64,000 nt of DNA from positions 208,919-272,918 of the forward strand of contig JAJBUQ010000008.1 of assembly GCA_020860245.1 (NCBI GenBank). Reading direction: 5' to 3'. Positions 18,521-28,298 of this stretch are shown here, piece by piece (the stretch's first letter is position 1; each line of letters opens with the position of its first letter). The notes below the pieces were generated by a model. The model was not told the DNA's origin. It did no database searches and saw nothing but the letters and a program-made list of their open reading frames with translations. The position numbers were made by a program, and so were the translations under genes. The stretch comes from Rikenellaceae bacterium (GTDB lineage: Bacteria; Bacteroidota; Bacteroidia; Bacteroidales; Rikenellaceae).

Positions 18521-19501
18521 ATGAAAAGAAACAGCATTATAACCGGAACATTAGTGACTCTCGCGATAATCTTCGTGGTGCTTCTGATGATATGGTACAC
18601 CATAAAACCAGAACCTGTCTATATTCAGGGCGAGGTCGTGGTGAAGAGTGTGAAGGTATCCTCCAAGCTATCGGGACGTGTAGATTCTCTCCCCGTCAAG
18701 GAAGGACAGTATGTATACAAGGGACAGTTGTTATTCGTGATGAGCACTCCGGAAGTCGATGCGAAGTTCCGGCAGGCTGAAGCTGCACGAAGCGCGGCGG
18801 TGGCACAACAGCAGAAGGCTGACAACGGAGCGCGTCCGGAAGAGATCGAAGCGGCATACAACCTCTGGCAGACAGCACAGGCCAGCCTCGAACTCGCACA
18901 AAAATCTTACACCAGAGCTCAGAACCTCTATGCCGAAGGCGTGGTAGCCAAACAGGCATTGGACGAAGCGGAAGCAGCGTTCAAAGCGGCACAATCGAGT
19001 ACGGCGGCGGCACGTTCACAGTACGAGATGGTGATGGACGGAGCGCGGCGAGAGGACAAGGCAGCGGCCGGAGCACTTGTAGATCAAGCGTCGGGAGCTG
19101 TGGACGAAGTAGAATCCTATATCGCGGACTCACACCAATATGCTCCGTTCGACGCGGAGATAGGCAGCATCATAGCGGAACAGGGGGAACTTATCGGTTC
19201 CGGATACCCTATAATCACCCTTCTGGATTACAGCGATATGTGGGTATCGTTCAATATCAAAGAGGATCTTCTGCCAAAGATACAGATGGGAACCGTGCTG
19301 ACGGCTCACGTGACGGCGCTCGACCGCAACGTAACAATGAAGGTGAATTATATCAGTGTACAGGCGGATTATGCGACATGGAGCGCTACACGAACCAAGG
19401 GGGGATTCGATATACGCACATTCGAAGTGAGGGCTGTTCCGGAGAACGCGGACGGCCTCCGTCCGGGGATGACCGTGATTGTGAACTGGGACGAATTATA
19501 A
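18521..19501 (+). CDS. HlyD family periplasmic adaptor
   Basis: Membrane fusion protein linking inner-membrane pump and TolC channel. The 326 residues have an N-terminal anchor helix (IITGTLVTLAIIFVVLLMIWY), the biotinyl-lipoyl half VSSKLSGRVDSLPVKEGQYV, an Ala- and Gln-rich coiled-coil hairpin (about 85-185), and the second lipoyl half YAPFDAEIGSIIAEQGELI, then a beta-barrel region ending GLRPGMTVIVNW. It resembles the adaptors paired with ABC-2 type exporters (YhiI/YbhG-like). The pump genes follow after 15 bases. Confidence 0.9.
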   Translation: MKRNSIITGTLVTLAIIFVVLLMIWYTIKPEPVYIQGEVVVKSVKVSSKLSGRVDSLPVKEGQYVYKGQLLFVMSTPEVDAKFRQAEAARSAAVAQQQKADNGARPEEIEAAYNLWQTAQASLELAQKSYTRAQNLYAEGVVAKQALDEAEAAFKAAQSSTAAARSQYEMVMDGARREDKAAAGALVDQASGAVDEVESYIADSHQYAPFDAEIGSIIAEQGELIGSGYPIITLLDYSDMWVSFNIKEDLLPKIQMGTVLTAHVTALDRNVTMKVNYISVQADYATWSATRTKGGFDIRTFEVRAVPENADGLRPGMTVIVNWDEL

Positions 19502-19516
19502 CACCATTATCCGGGA

Positions 19517-20683
19517 ATGAGAAAAATTCTTAAGGTAATATACAGGGAACTCGGGCTCGTTAAATACAGCCGCACCTTCATCGCGCTTGCGCTGGGACTT
19601 CCGGTCCTCGCGATCGTATATTTCCTGCTCTTATTCAAAACCGGGGTTCCGAACAGCCTCCCGATCGCACTTGTCGATCTCGATGATTCCAACCTGTCGC
19701 GTCAGTTAATAAGGCTGATAGACGCGGTTCCGAGCGTCAGCATCGCTTATATGCCTAAGAGCACCGAGGAGGCGGAAGATATGGTCCGGCGCGGAGTTGC
19801 GGATGCAATTTTTATCATTCCCAGGGATACGGAAAAAAATATTTACAGCACGACGCCTGTTACAATACCGGTATTTATCAGCGGACTGAATATAACCAAG
19901 AACGGACTTATCCAGAGAGATCTCAGTACGGCGATAATAAGCTTCTCGACAGGGATCCAGGTCAATACGCTGATGAGCCAGGGCCTCTCGGAGGCAGAGG
20001 CATATCAGGCGGCCATGCCTGTAAATTTCGAAAGACATATCCTCTTCAACCCTTATTCGAGCTACTCTTATTATCTTCTTCCGATATTCTTCCCCATGAT
20101 GATGCTCATCTTCATCCTTCTGACAACGGTTGTGACCTTCGGAAGCGAATTCAAGAACGGAACGGCTCCGGAGTGGCTCTCTACGGCAGGAGGAGATATA
20201 TTTTATGCGTTTGCGGGCAAGGCTCTACCATATACCGTAAGTTTTATCCTGCTCTTTACCCTGGCGGACCTCGTTCTTTTTAAATTTGTCGGAGTACCGC
20301 TTAACGGCAACCGCACGCTTATTTTTATCTCCAATATACTGTTTGTAATGGCATACCAGAGTCTCGGTGTACTAATTGTGTCGCTATCAGGCAATCTTAG
20401 AATGTCGTTGTCCTTAGGCGGCGGTTACTCGGTGTTCGCATTCACGCTGTCAGGCTATACATTCCCGCTTATGGCGATGAACCCTCTTTTACAGGTACTG
20501 TCCTATATCTTCCCTATGACCTATTATATGCGTATTTTCGTGGATCAGGCTGTACGGGGAGCTCCTGCTCACGACACGGTTGCGCAACTGTTGTATTTTA
20601 TGATATTCATAATTCTTCCGCTGCCTCTTCTTCCCCGCCTGAAGAAGATGTGCACGGACGCAAAATACTGGGGGAGAATGTGA
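19517..20683 (+). CDS. ABC-2 type transporter permease (first)
   Basis: Inner-membrane subunit of the exporter. The 388 residues show one N-terminal membrane helix (FIALALGLPVLAIVYFLLLF), a large periplasmic domain (about 45-180; LPIALVDLDDSNLSRQLIR), and five to six C-terminal helices, the YhgE/Pip-like ABC-2 layout. No ATPase gene is encoded in this operon, which is a gap: energy must come from an ATPase elsewhere, or the two permeases work with a shared subunit. The next gene overlaps its stop by one base. Confidence 0.87.
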   Translation: MRKILKVIYRELGLVKYSRTFIALALGLPVLAIVYFLLLFKTGVPNSLPIALVDLDDSNLSRQLIRLIDAVPSVSIAYMPKSTEEAEDMVRRGVADAIFIIPRDTEKNIYSTTPVTIPVFISGLNITKNGLIQRDLSTAIISFSTGIQVNTLMSQGLSEAEAYQAAMPVNFERHILFNPYSSYSYYLLPIFFPMMMLIFILLTTVVTFGSEFKNGTAPEWLSTAGGDIFYAFAGKALPYTVSFILLFTLADLVLFKFVGVPLNGNRTLIFISNILFVMAYQSLGVLIVSLSGNLRMSLSLGGGYSVFAFTLSGYTFPLMAMNPLLQVLSYIFPMTYYMRIFVDQAVRGAPAHDTVAQLLYFMIFIILPLPLLPRLKKMCTDAKYWGRM

Positions 20684-21879
20684 TGGAAAAAAGATCCGCG
20701 AGACAGCGTTTGAGAGAGTTCTTCTCGATATTCCGGACTGAGATAAAATATATTTTCTCGGACTCCGGCGTAATACTTATAATGTTCGGGGCGGTTATAA
20801 TTTATTCAACCGTATATTCGTTCGCATACAGTACCGAGGTACTGCGCGACGTTCCGGTAGCGGTCGTGAACAACGACAATACGCAGGAGAGCAGAGAATT
20901 CATACGGAAGCTCGACGCTACTCCAAATATCGACGTCGCTTATGCCGCACCGAGCCTCGACGAAGCGAAGGATTTATTCCTCGCTCGCAAAGTGTACGGA
21001 ATAATCGTGATTCCCCACGATTTTGCCAAGGATATTTACAGCGGAATCACGACAGACGTCGTAATCTACGCTGACGGAAGCTATCTTCTGATTTACAAAC
21101 AGGTACTTAACGACCTGACAAACACCGTGCTGTACAACAATGCACAGATCAAGGCTCTGAGGCTGATGCAGAAGGGAGCGGGCATGGAACAGGCTCTTGC
21201 GGTGTCCAATCCGGTGATCCCGGGCATTCAATCGACATTCAATCCGTATCTGGGGTACGGATCGTTTGCAATGCCTGCAATACTTATTCTCATAATTCAA
21301 CAGACCCTGTTAATCGGTATAGGAATGATTGGGGGAACCTGGCGTGAAAAAAATCTTTACCGCAAGCTCATTCCGGAGGAACGCGAATATCTCTCCGCGC
21401 TTCCGATATTGTTCGGCAAAACTGCGGCATATTTTCTCTCCGGAGCAGCGGTAATGCTGTTCGTATTCGGATTCCAATATAAGTTGTTCCATTTCCCTAT
21501 GAACGGGCATTTCGGGGATATCGCAATGTTCTTGCTGCCATACCTGTTATCGGTTATATTTCTCGGACTTGCCATATCTTCGGTGCTGGTAAGAAGGGAG
21601 AATTCAATAATACTTATCCTCTTTACCTCCATACCACTTCTTATGATAAGCGGAATTTCCGTTCCGCGCGAGGCTATGCCTGAATGGCTATACGAACTCG
21701 GCAAAATAATTCCGAGCAGTAATGCCATAAACGGATTTATCCGCATACAATCCGCAGGAGCGACCCTGCGCGAAGTCTTCCCGGAATACATGATGCTGTG
21801 GATATTAACAGGCATCTATTTTCTTCTCGCAGCGCTGGAAATGCGGTCGCTTGCCCACAAGGTATACGTTCAAGAATAG
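20683..21879 (+). CDS. ABC-2 type transporter permease (second)
   Basis: Paralogue of the previous permease with the same layout: N-terminal helix (GVILIMFGAVIIYSTVYSFA), extracytoplasmic domain starting VPVAVVNNDNTQESREF, then C-terminal membrane helices. I start it at the ATG at 20683, which overlaps the upstream TGA (TGATG), giving 398 residues; an ATG at 20650 in frame would add 11 residues inside the previous gene. The two permeases presumably form a heterodimer. It is the last gene of the TetR-controlled operon. Confidence 0.86.
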   Translation: MEKRSARQRLREFFSIFRTEIKYIFSDSGVILIMFGAVIIYSTVYSFAYSTEVLRDVPVAVVNNDNTQESREFIRKLDATPNIDVAYAAPSLDEAKDLFLARKVYGIIVIPHDFAKDIYSGITTDVVIYADGSYLLIYKQVLNDLTNTVLYNNAQIKALRLMQKGAGMEQALAVSNPVIPGIQSTFNPYLGYGSFAMPAILILIIQQTLLIGIGMIGGTWREKNLYRKLIPEEREYLSALPILFGKTAAYFLSGAAVMLFVFGFQYKLFHFPMNGHFGDIAMFLLPYLLSVIFLGLAISSVLVRRENSIILILFTSIPLLMISGISVPREAMPEWLYELGKIIPSSNAINGFIRIQSAGATLREVFPEYMMLWILTGIYFLLAALEMRSLAHKVYVQE

Positions 21880-21937
21880 GATTAAATTATTCGTTTTAAT
21901 TACTAAGCTGGTTTTAGTGCTTCACAAATTTTTTATA

Positions 21938-21945
21938 TATTTTTG
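21938..21945 (+). promoter_or_regulatory. -7 box for metY
   Basis: TATTTTTG is a perfect -7 box; the -33 position holds TTAG (21914-21917), a weak match. Transcription would start near 21952, leaving an 85-base leader that contains a hairpin closed by TCCGGG/CCCGGA. Confidence 0.55.
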
Positions 21946-21962
21946 AAAGAATAGAAGTGTAA

Positions 21963-22005
21963 TCCGGGATTAAATTCTCAAAGAAATTTGGATTTGCCGC
22001 CCGGA
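21963..22005 (+). other. Structured leader of metY
   Basis: TCCGGG (21963-21968) pairs with CCCGGA (22000-22005), enclosing an inner AAATT/AATTT hairpin and a GGATTTGCCG single strand. The T-rich stretch after it (CTTTATTATATTTTTT) could act as a weak terminator. It does not fit the SAM-I or SAM-II layout that I know. A regulatory role is a guess from position before a sulfur amino-acid gene. Confidence 0.35.
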
Positions 22006-22036
22006 CTTTATTATATTTTTTATAAAATCTGACGGA

Positions 22037-23317
22037 ATGGAGAAGAAACTGAAACAAGGAACTTTATGCGTACAGGCTGGATGGACGCCTAAGAAGGGGG
22101 AACCGCGCGTTCTGCCTATAATCCAAAGCACAACGTTCAAATACGATACGAGCGAGCAGATGGCAAAACTATTCGATCTGGAAGAGAGCGGATATTTTTA
22201 TACACGGCTGCAAAATCCTACGAATGACGCAGTAGCGGCAAAAATAACCGCACTCGAAGGGGGTGCGGCAGGCATGCTTACCTCCTCCGGACAATCGGCG
22301 AATTTTTATGCCATATTCAATATCTGTTCGTCAGGGGATCATATTGTCAGCGCTGCCGCTATATACGGAGGAACCTATAATCTCTTCGCTGTAACACTGA
22401 AAAAATTAGGCATCGAGACCACATTTATAGATCAGGATGCGAGCGCAGACGAGATATCCAAAGCCTTCCGTCCTAACACCAAAGCCTTATTCGGAGAGAT
22501 CATAGGCAATCCGGGTATCGCGGTTCTCGATATCGAGAAGTTTGCGAATATCGCTCATAGCCATGGTGTACCGCTTATCGTGGACAATACATTCGCAACA
22601 CCCATAAACTGCCGTCCATTCGAATGGGGCGCTGACATCGTCACTCACTCCACAACCAAATATATGGACGGCCATGCGACGAACGTCGGAGGTGCGATCG
22701 TAGACAGCGGTAATTTCGACTGGGATAATTACGCGGACAAATTTCCGGGGCTTACCGAACCAGACGAATCATACCACGGATTGACATACACGAAGGCATT
22801 CGGTAAAGGAGCATACATAACTAAGGCTACTGCACAGCTTATGCGCGACCTCGGAGCCATTCAGGCACCTCACAACGCATTTCTTCTCAATATGGGTCTG
22901 GAGACGCTCCATCTGCGTATGCCAAGACACTGCGAAAACGCGCAGAAGGTAGCGGAATATCTCGACGCCCACCCTAAAATCGCATGGGTTAAATACCCCG
23001 GCCTTAAAAATGATAAATACTACACACTCGGACAGAAATATCTTCCTCACGGCTCCTGCGGAGTATTATCGTTCGGTTTGAAGGGCGGAAGGGACGAATC
23101 GATAAAATTCATGGACAATTTAAAACTGGCTGCGATCGTAACCCATGTAGCGGATGCGAGAACGTGTGTGCTTCACCCTGCGAGCCACACACACCGCCAA
23201 TTATCAGAAGAACAGCTTATCGAAGCGGGGGTAGCTCCGGATTTAATAAGGCTGTCGGTAGGGATCGAGGACGCTGAAGATATTATTGCAGATATTGAAC
23301 AGGCCCTCACAAAATAA
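22037..23317 (+). CDS. metY: O-acetylhomoserine sulfhydrylase (aminocarboxypropyltransferase)
   Basis: PLP enzyme forming homocysteine from O-acetylhomoserine and sulfide, the direct sulfhydrylation route to methionine. The 426 residues show the Cys/Met-metabolism fold: TLCVQAGWTPKKGEPR, YTRLQNPTNDAVAAKITALEGG split across about 55-77, SSGQSANFYAIFN, and the PLP lysine in THSTTKYMDGH. The length of about 430 with the family insertions favours MetY over cystathionine gamma-synthase (about 380). The gene is single, with a structured leader before it and a terminator behind; metK with its own riboswitch lies 41 kb away. Confidence 0.9.
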   Translation: MEKKLKQGTLCVQAGWTPKKGEPRVLPIIQSTTFKYDTSEQMAKLFDLEESGYFYTRLQNPTNDAVAAKITALEGGAAGMLTSSGQSANFYAIFNICSSGDHIVSAAAIYGGTYNLFAVTLKKLGIETTFIDQDASADEISKAFRPNTKALFGEIIGNPGIAVLDIEKFANIAHSHGVPLIVDNTFATPINCRPFEWGADIVTHSTTKYMDGHATNVGGAIVDSGNFDWDNYADKFPGLTEPDESYHGLTYTKAFGKGAYITKATAQLMRDLGAIQAPHNAFLLNMGLETLHLRMPRHCENAQKVAEYLDAHPKIAWVKYPGLKNDKYYTLGQKYLPHGSCGVLSFGLKGGRDESIKFMDNLKLAAIVTHVADARTCVLHPASHTHRQLSEEQLIEAGVAPDLIRLSVGIEDAEDIIADIEQALTK

Positions 23318-23459
23318 AGTTATGTTATAAAACACAAATGGCTTTAAGGACCGGTATTACACAAAATAAGAGTTTTGATTTTTGACACTCTTATATGATA
23401 AAATGCCTGTGCAACTATCGGAGAAGAACTATCTGTGAAAATATAAATGCCTAAATAAC

Positions 23460-23485
23460 AAGGGCTTCCGTTTCCGGAAGCCCTT
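23460..23485 (+). terminator. Strong hairpin between metY and pcrA
   Basis: Perfect 11-bp stem AAGGGCTTCCG / CGGAAGCCCTT with a TTTC loop. It probably ends metY transcripts. The next bases on the plus strand are G-poor and T-rich but without a long T run; on the minus strand it could also end pcrA transcripts. Confidence 0.7.
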
Positions 23486-23588
23486 AATTAAGTTAGTTCA
23501 AGTTAAGTTTTTAGTTAGTTGTTTTAAGGAAAATGAATGGTTAAATTTAATAAAAGTTTCCAATAAAACAAATTTAAAGAAACTCATC

Positions 23589-25931
23589 TTAACTTTTAAT
23601 CACAGTTAATTTTGCATATTTCAGAAGTAGGGTTTTAGATCCCGCATCGCTAAAATCTACCTTAACTTTTAATCCGTTTTGTGTATTTTCCAACTCGGAG
23701 ACTACTCCCTTTCCGAACTTGTCGTGGGATACTACGGCTCCGACAGTTATGTCGTCTATGGTTCCGGAAGATTTTACCTCGGAATCACTGTTATTGTCCG
23801 ACGGCCTCTTGCCTATACTTCTGAATTTATCGGTCAATACGGTTGTTTTTACAGGGTTCTGGGCTGCGGCAGACTTCACGGAGGTTCTTTCGAACCGCTT
23901 CCGCTCTATACTAACATTCCCTAAACTATCCGGACCATCCGTTCTCTCCCTCTCTTCCGGATCGAACATAAGTTCCATGTATTCCGGAGATATATTGCCC
24001 AAGAATCGGCTCGGACGGTTCGAAGTAACATTTCCCCATCTGAATCTGGTATCCGAGAAAGTAAGATATGCGGCCTGTTTGGCTCTCGTTAAGGCTACGT
24101 AGAACAAACGCCTTTCTTCTTCAAGCCCTTCGAGAGAATCGCTGCACATCTGGCTGGGGAAGAGATTCTCTTCCATACCTACAATGTGCACGTGTCCGAA
24201 CTCCAACCCCTTAGCGGAATGTACGGTCATAAGTGTTACATGGCTTCCATCTGCGGTCTCAGTATCCATATCGGTAAGCAGCGCTACATTCTGAAGCCAT
24301 TCGTCGATGGTAACAAGATCCCTGTCGGGATCCTCCGCTTTCACAGATTCCACAAACGACGCTATCGAATTGAGCAACTCGTCGATATTTTCAAGCACAC
24401 TGATGGATTCCGGCGTCTGCTGCATCTTGAATGTTCCGATTATGCCCGAACGCGATGCGATCTCGAATCCGAGTTCGTAAGCGGGCGTGACAGCGACTTT
24501 GTTCCGCAGCTGCCCTATCATCTCGGTAAAATCCTTTATTTTCTTCACAGCACCACCTCTCAATCCCATTTGTTCCGGAGCAACCATCGACACCACATCC
24601 CACATGCTTAGTCCGTGTTGAACGGCAGCTTCAGCGATTTTTCCTATTGTCACGTCCCCTATTCCGCGGGCAGGATAATTTATAATACGCCTCAGGGCCT
24701 CATCGTCCTTGGAGTTTACTATAAGTCTGATATAAGCAAGAATATCCTTAATCTCCTTACGCTGATAGAATGACTGTCCTCCGTAGATGCGGTATGGAAT
24801 ATTCCTGCGCCTCAGAGATTCTTCCAGCGCACGGGACTGGGCATTGGTACGGTATAGGACAGCGATATCTCCGTAGGCAGCCTTGTTTTCATAAATGAGA
24901 GACTGAATATTCCCGGCGACGATCATCGCCTCTTCCTTATCCGTGAATGCCTTGAAAATCCGGATCTTATCACCCTCCTCATTCGAAGAGAACGAACGCT
25001 TTTTTATCTGACGTTTATTTTTTTCTATGATGCTGTTAGCAGCATTTACAATATTCTGCGTAGATCGGTAATTCTGTTCGAGTTTGAACAGACGGGCTTC
25101 CGGATAATCCTTCTGGAATCGTAGAATATTCTCAATCTTTGCTCCGCGGAACGAGTATATACTCTGGGCGTCGTCCCCGACCACACAAATATTCTTATGT
25201 CCCTCGGCGATTTTTTTAATAATTAAATACTGCGCCATATTCGTATCCTGATACTCGTCTACAAGAACATATCTGAATACGTTACGGTAATGTTCGAGTA
25301 CGTCCGGGAAGTCTCTGAACAATATATTCATATTCAGCAGCAGATCGTCGAAGTTCATGGCTCCGTACTCGCGGCATTTGCGGGTATATTTTTTATATAT
25401 TTCCGCAAACTGCGGACGGCGGCGCTCCCTGTCCTCGGCCACAAGTACCGCATTCGATTCGTAAGAATCCGCAGTGATAAGATTATTTTTGGCAAGAGAT
25501 ATTCTCGAATAGATGTCGTTAGGTTTATAATAATCCTCATTCAGATTCATCTCCTTAATTATCGCTCTAATAACATTTCTGCTGTCCGCAGTGTCGTATA
25601 TGGTAAACGTCTGCGGATATCCTAACTTATCCGCTTCGCCGCGAAGAATGCGCGCAAATACGGAGTGGAACGTCCCCATCCACAAGTAGCGTGTTTTATC
25701 CGGAGAAACAATATTATTTATACGCTCTTTCATCTCACGGGCGGCCTTATTGGTAAAAGTAAGGGCAAGGATATTATAGGAGCGGATTCCGGTCTCCAGC
25801 ATATGGGCGATACGATAGGTTAGAACCCGGGTCTTACCCGAGCCCGCTCCGGCCACAATGAGCGAAGGACCTTCGATTTTCATCGCTGCCTCTCTCTGGA
25901 CGTCGTTAAGGTTATCAAGATATTGGGACAC
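23589..25931 (-). CDS. UvrD/PcrA-type DNA helicase
   Basis: Superfamily 1A 3'-5' helicase acting in repair and in clearing protein from DNA. The 780-residue protein carries the full motif set: Q motif LNDVQREAA, Walker A AGAGSGKTR, motif II VDEYQDTN, motif III GDDAQSIYSFRGA, motif IV QNYRST, motif V TVHSAKGLEF and motif VI VALTRAK. The C-terminal segment VGAVVSHDKFGKGVV is the PcrA-type RNA polymerase-binding Tudor-like part. It starts with GTG at 25931, and a -7 box lies 15 bases upstream. PcrA and UvrD cannot be told apart with certainty here. Confidence 0.92.
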   Translation of the reverse strand: MSQYLDNLNDVQREAAMKIEGPSLIVAGAGSGKTRVLTYRIAHMLETGIRSYNILALTFTNKAAREMKERINNIVSPDKTRYLWMGTFHSVFARILRGEADKLGYPQTFTIYDTADSRNVIRAIIKEMNLNEDYYKPNDIYSRISLAKNNLITADSYESNAVLVAEDRERRRPQFAEIYKKYTRKCREYGAMNFDDLLLNMNILFRDFPDVLEHYRNVFRYVLVDEYQDTNMAQYLIIKKIAEGHKNICVVGDDAQSIYSFRGAKIENILRFQKDYPEARLFKLEQNYRSTQNIVNAANSIIEKNKRQIKKRSFSSNEEGDKIRIFKAFTDKEEAMIVAGNIQSLIYENKAAYGDIAVLYRTNAQSRALEESLRRRNIPYRIYGGQSFYQRKEIKDILAYIRLIVNSKDDEALRRIINYPARGIGDVTIGKIAEAAVQHGLSMWDVVSMVAPEQMGLRGGAVKKIKDFTEMIGQLRNKVAVTPAYELGFEIASRSGIIGTFKMQQTPESISVLENIDELLNSIASFVESVKAEDPDRDLVTIDEWLQNVALLTDMDTETADGSHVTLMTVHSAKGLEFGHVHIVGMEENLFPSQMCSDSLEGLEEERRLFYVALTRAKQAAYLTFSDTRFRWGNVTSNRPSRFLGNISPEYMELMFDPEERERTDGPDSLGNVSIERKRFERTSVKSAAAQNPVKTTVLTDKFRSIGKRPSDNNSDSEVKSSGTIDDITVGAVVSHDKFGKGVVSELENTQNGLKVKVDFSDAGSKTLLLKYAKLTVIKS

Positions 25932-25946
25932 TTCTCAAAATTTTCA

Positions 25947-25954
25947 CAAAATTA
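25947..25954 (-). promoter_or_regulatory. -7 box for the pcrA/uvrD gene
   Basis: Reverse strand TAATTTTG, a perfect -7 box, 15 bases upstream of the GTG start. No clear -33 box. Confidence 0.5.
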
Positions 25955-25979
25955 CCCATTTTCAGACTTAATTTTAAAT

Positions 25980-26005
25980 AAAAAGAGGTATATTATTAAT
26001 ATACC
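25980..26005 (-). terminator. Terminator of tRNA-Arg
   Basis: On the reverse strand, nine bases after the tRNA, a GGTATAT / ATATACC hairpin is followed by CTCTTTTT. Confidence 0.65.
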
Positions 26006-26014
26006 CCTTAATAG

Positions 26015-26086
26015 TGGTCTCACCAGGACTCGAACCTGGATTTAAAGTTTAGGAAACTTCCGTTCTATCCCTTGAACTATGAGACC
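26015..26086 (-). tRNA. tRNA-Arg (anticodon CCT)
   Basis: The reverse strand folds into a full cloverleaf of 72 bases. Acceptor stem GGTCTCA / TGAGACC with discriminator A; D arm GTTC...GAAC; anticodon arm GAAGT-TTCCTAA-ACTTT giving anticodon CCT, which reads AGG codons for arginine; T arm CCAGG-TTCGAGT-CCTGG. The CCA end is not encoded and must be added after transcription. The gene stands alone between pcrA and fabH and has its own terminator. Confidence 0.93.
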
Positions 26087-26151
26087 TTAGCGCGGCGAAG
26101 ATAATAATAATGTTCCGAATTGAAAAATTATCTTGCCATAGTAGCACCGTC

Positions 26152-27135
26152 CTAGGCCCACTTGATATATATTGCTCCCCAAGTGTATCCGCCTCCGAAT
26201 GCCGCAAGTATAAGATTGTCTCCTTTTTTCAGGCGCGTTTCATAATCCCTTAGGCATAACGGCAGCGTAGCGCCTGTCGTATTACCGTACTTATCGATAT
26301 TTATCATACATTTCTCCCTGTCTATGCCCATACGGTTAGCCGTTGCATCGATAATGCGGAGGTTGGCCTGATGAGGGACAAGATAGCTGATATCTTCAGC
26401 GGTAAGATTGTTTTTAGCCATAAGCTCTACGGCGGTGTCGGCCATGTGCGATACCGCAGCTTTGAATACCGCCTGACCTTCCTGATATATATAATGCCAT
26501 TTTTTCGTGACCGTCTCCACAGTTGCAGGATAAGCAGAACCGCCTGCCTTCATGTGAAGGTGTATACTGCCTCCACCGTCCGATTGAAGAATGGAATCCT
26601 GAAGCCCCAATCCTTCCGTATTAGGCTCTAACAGAACAGCGCCTGCTCCGTCGCCGAATATGGGGCAGGTCGATCTGTCCTCGTAATCCACGATAGAAGA
26701 CATTTTATCCGCACCGACCACGATAACTTTTTTGTATCCGCTCTCGATATATTTGGCGCCTGTCTGTAATGCGAACAGAAATCCGCTGCACGCAGCAGAC
26801 ATATCGAACGCAAAGGCATTATTTATCCCTGCTTTATAGCTTATAAGATTAGCGGTCGACGGGAATAGCATATCCGGAGTAACGGTCGCACAGATTACAA
26901 GCTGAATCTCGTCCGGATTGGTATTGGTTTTCTCCAGAAGTTCTTTTACGGCCTTCTCTCCCATATAGGAAGTACCTACTCCTTCGCCTTTTAAAATATG
27001 CCTTGTTTTGATACCGATGCGGCTCATTATCCATTCGTCGGTAGTGTCGACCATACGGCTCAACTCGAAATTATCCAGAATATAATCCGGAAGATACCCT
27101 CCTACACCGGTTATTGCTGCAGTGATTTTATTCAT
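26152..27135 (-). CDS. fabH: 3-oxoacyl-ACP synthase III
   Basis: Starts fatty-acid chains by condensing acetyl-CoA (or a branched acyl-CoA) with malonyl-ACP. The 327-residue thiolase-fold protein has [17 protein letters not shown], the catalytic Cys in [11 protein letters not shown], His in VPHQANLRI and Asn in YGNTTGAT. The gene overlaps plsX by one base (TAATG) and is the last of the yceD-rpmF-plsX-fabH cluster, a widely kept order that joins ribosomal protein synthesis to phospholipid synthesis. Confidence 0.95.
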   Translation of the reverse strand: MNKITAAITGVGGYLPDYILDNFELSRMVDTTDEWIMSRIGIKTRHILKGEGVGTSYMGEKAVKELLEKTNTNPDEIQLVICATVTPDMLFPSTANLISYKAGINNAFAFDMSAACSGFLFALQTGAKYIESGYKKVIVVGADKMSSIVDYEDRSTCPIFGDGAGAVLLEPNTEGLGLQDSILQSDGGGSIHLHMKAGGSAYPATVETVTKKWHYIYQEGQAVFKAAVSHMADTAVELMAKNNLTAEDISYLVPHQANLRIIDATANRMGIDREKCMINIDKYGNTTGATLPLCLRDYETRLKKGDNLILAAFGGGYTWGAIYIKWA

Positions 27136-28076
27136 TATTTGAAAGATTCTCTTAATTTTTCCACCAAACCGGCTTCGACTGATTTCTCGGTCTGAAGGAG
27201 CATATTTTTAATTGCTACCGGCCCGGAACATCCGTGGCCTATAATAACAGTGGCATTGATTCCCAGTACCGGAGTTCCTCCGACGACTTCATCGTCGAGA
27301 CTGTCCACAAACGGAGAAGAGATACCTTGTTTTTTTAATATTCGGAAAAATCCTTCCGTTTGTTTTAAAATAGTATTGCCAATAAAACCGTCGCAGACGA
27401 TCACATCGGCAATTTTTTTGCTGAATAAATATTTGGCCTCGATATTCCCCACAAAATTAAATTCGGACGACCCCTGCATAAGTTCATACGCGGATTTGGT
27501 CATCAGATTTCCTTTTTCGGGCTCCTCTCCGATATTCAGCAATGCGACACGGGGGTTATCGATTTCCAGAAACGTCTTAGCATAAACACTGCCAATGATA
27601 CCGTACTGATACAGCACATCGGGTTTACAGTCTACGTTGAGCCCTATATCCAGAAGGAGAGAACTCTCACCCTCCTCAGTCGGTATAATAGTCGATATTG
27701 CAGGACGCACGACACCGTCGATAGGTTTAACGGTATACATGCTGCCCACCATCATAGCGCCGGTACTTCCCGCACTTGCAAAGCCGGAAATTTTTCCCTC
27801 GTGTAAATATTTAAAACCTACTGATATGCTTGAATCCGGTTTTTTAACGAATGTCAGTGCAGGGTTATCCCCCATCTCGATGACTTCAGTAGTATGGACT
27901 ATTTCAAATGTATCGGGGTCTTGATTTTCCCGCTTCAGTATCTCTTCGATAAGAGACCGGTCGCCGAAAAGCACGATCCTGGTTTGAGGCATTATCTCCC
28001 TGGACGCTTCGATTGCCCCTAAGACCGCAGCCTCGGGAGCATGATCGCCACCCATTACATCTAATCCGATTTTCAT
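27135..28076 (-). CDS. plsX: Phosphate acyltransferase PlsX
   Basis: Makes acyl-phosphate from acyl-ACP, the acyl donor for PlsY in phosphatidic acid synthesis. At 313 residues it is normal length and begins with the hallmark [34 protein letters not shown] and [13 protein letters not shown] are further conserved blocks. It lies between rpmF and fabH, 27 bases from the former. Confidence 0.95.
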   Translation of the reverse strand: MKIGLDVMGGDHAPEAAVLGAIEASREIMPQTRIVLFGDRSLIEEILKRENQDPDTFEIVHTTEVIEMGDNPALTFVKKPDSSISVGFKYLHEGKISGFASAGSTGAMMVGSMYTVKPIDGVVRPAISTIIPTEEGESSLLLDIGLNVDCKPDVLYQYGIIGSVYAKTFLEIDNPRVALLNIGEEPEKGNLMTKSAYELMQGSSEFNFVGNIEAKYLFSKKIADVIVCDGFIGNTILKQTEGFFRILKKQGISSPFVDSLDDEVVGGTPVLGINATVIIGHGCSGPVAIKNMLLQTEKSVEAGLVEKLRESFK

Positions 28077-28103
28077 CCGTTACCGGTTTTAATTTTACTG
28101 AGA

Positions 28104-28289
28104 CTATTCAGCCTTTTTATCGGCGATAGCCTGTTTTCCCCTATAAAATCCGCAGTCAGGACATACTCTGTGATAGAGAACGGCTGAACCGCAGTTCGAG
28201 CATAACGAAATAGTAGGAGCAACCGCTTTATAGTGGGTTCTTCTCTTATCTCTCCTTGTGCTGGAGATCTTGTGTTTAGGATGTGCCAT
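28104..28289 (-). CDS. rpmF: 50S ribosomal protein L32
   Basis: Small large-subunit ribosomal protein of 61 residues. It opens MAHPKHKISSTRRDKRRTH and holds four cysteines in a zinc ribbon: CSNCGSAVLYHRVCPDCG (two CxxC pairs). The family exists in zinc-binding and cysteine-free versions; this is the zinc-binding one. It sits between yceD and plsX. Confidence 0.95.
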   Translation of the reverse strand: MAHPKHKISSTRRDKRRTHYKAVAPTISLCSNCGSAVLYHRVCPDCGFYRGKQAIADKKAE

Positions 28290-28298
28290 TTTAAAAAA

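Noticed and set aside
21963..22005. metY leader as a SAM-I or SAM-II riboswitch
   Set aside because: It lacks the SAM-II loop segments in the right order and is too short for the four-way junction of SAM-I.
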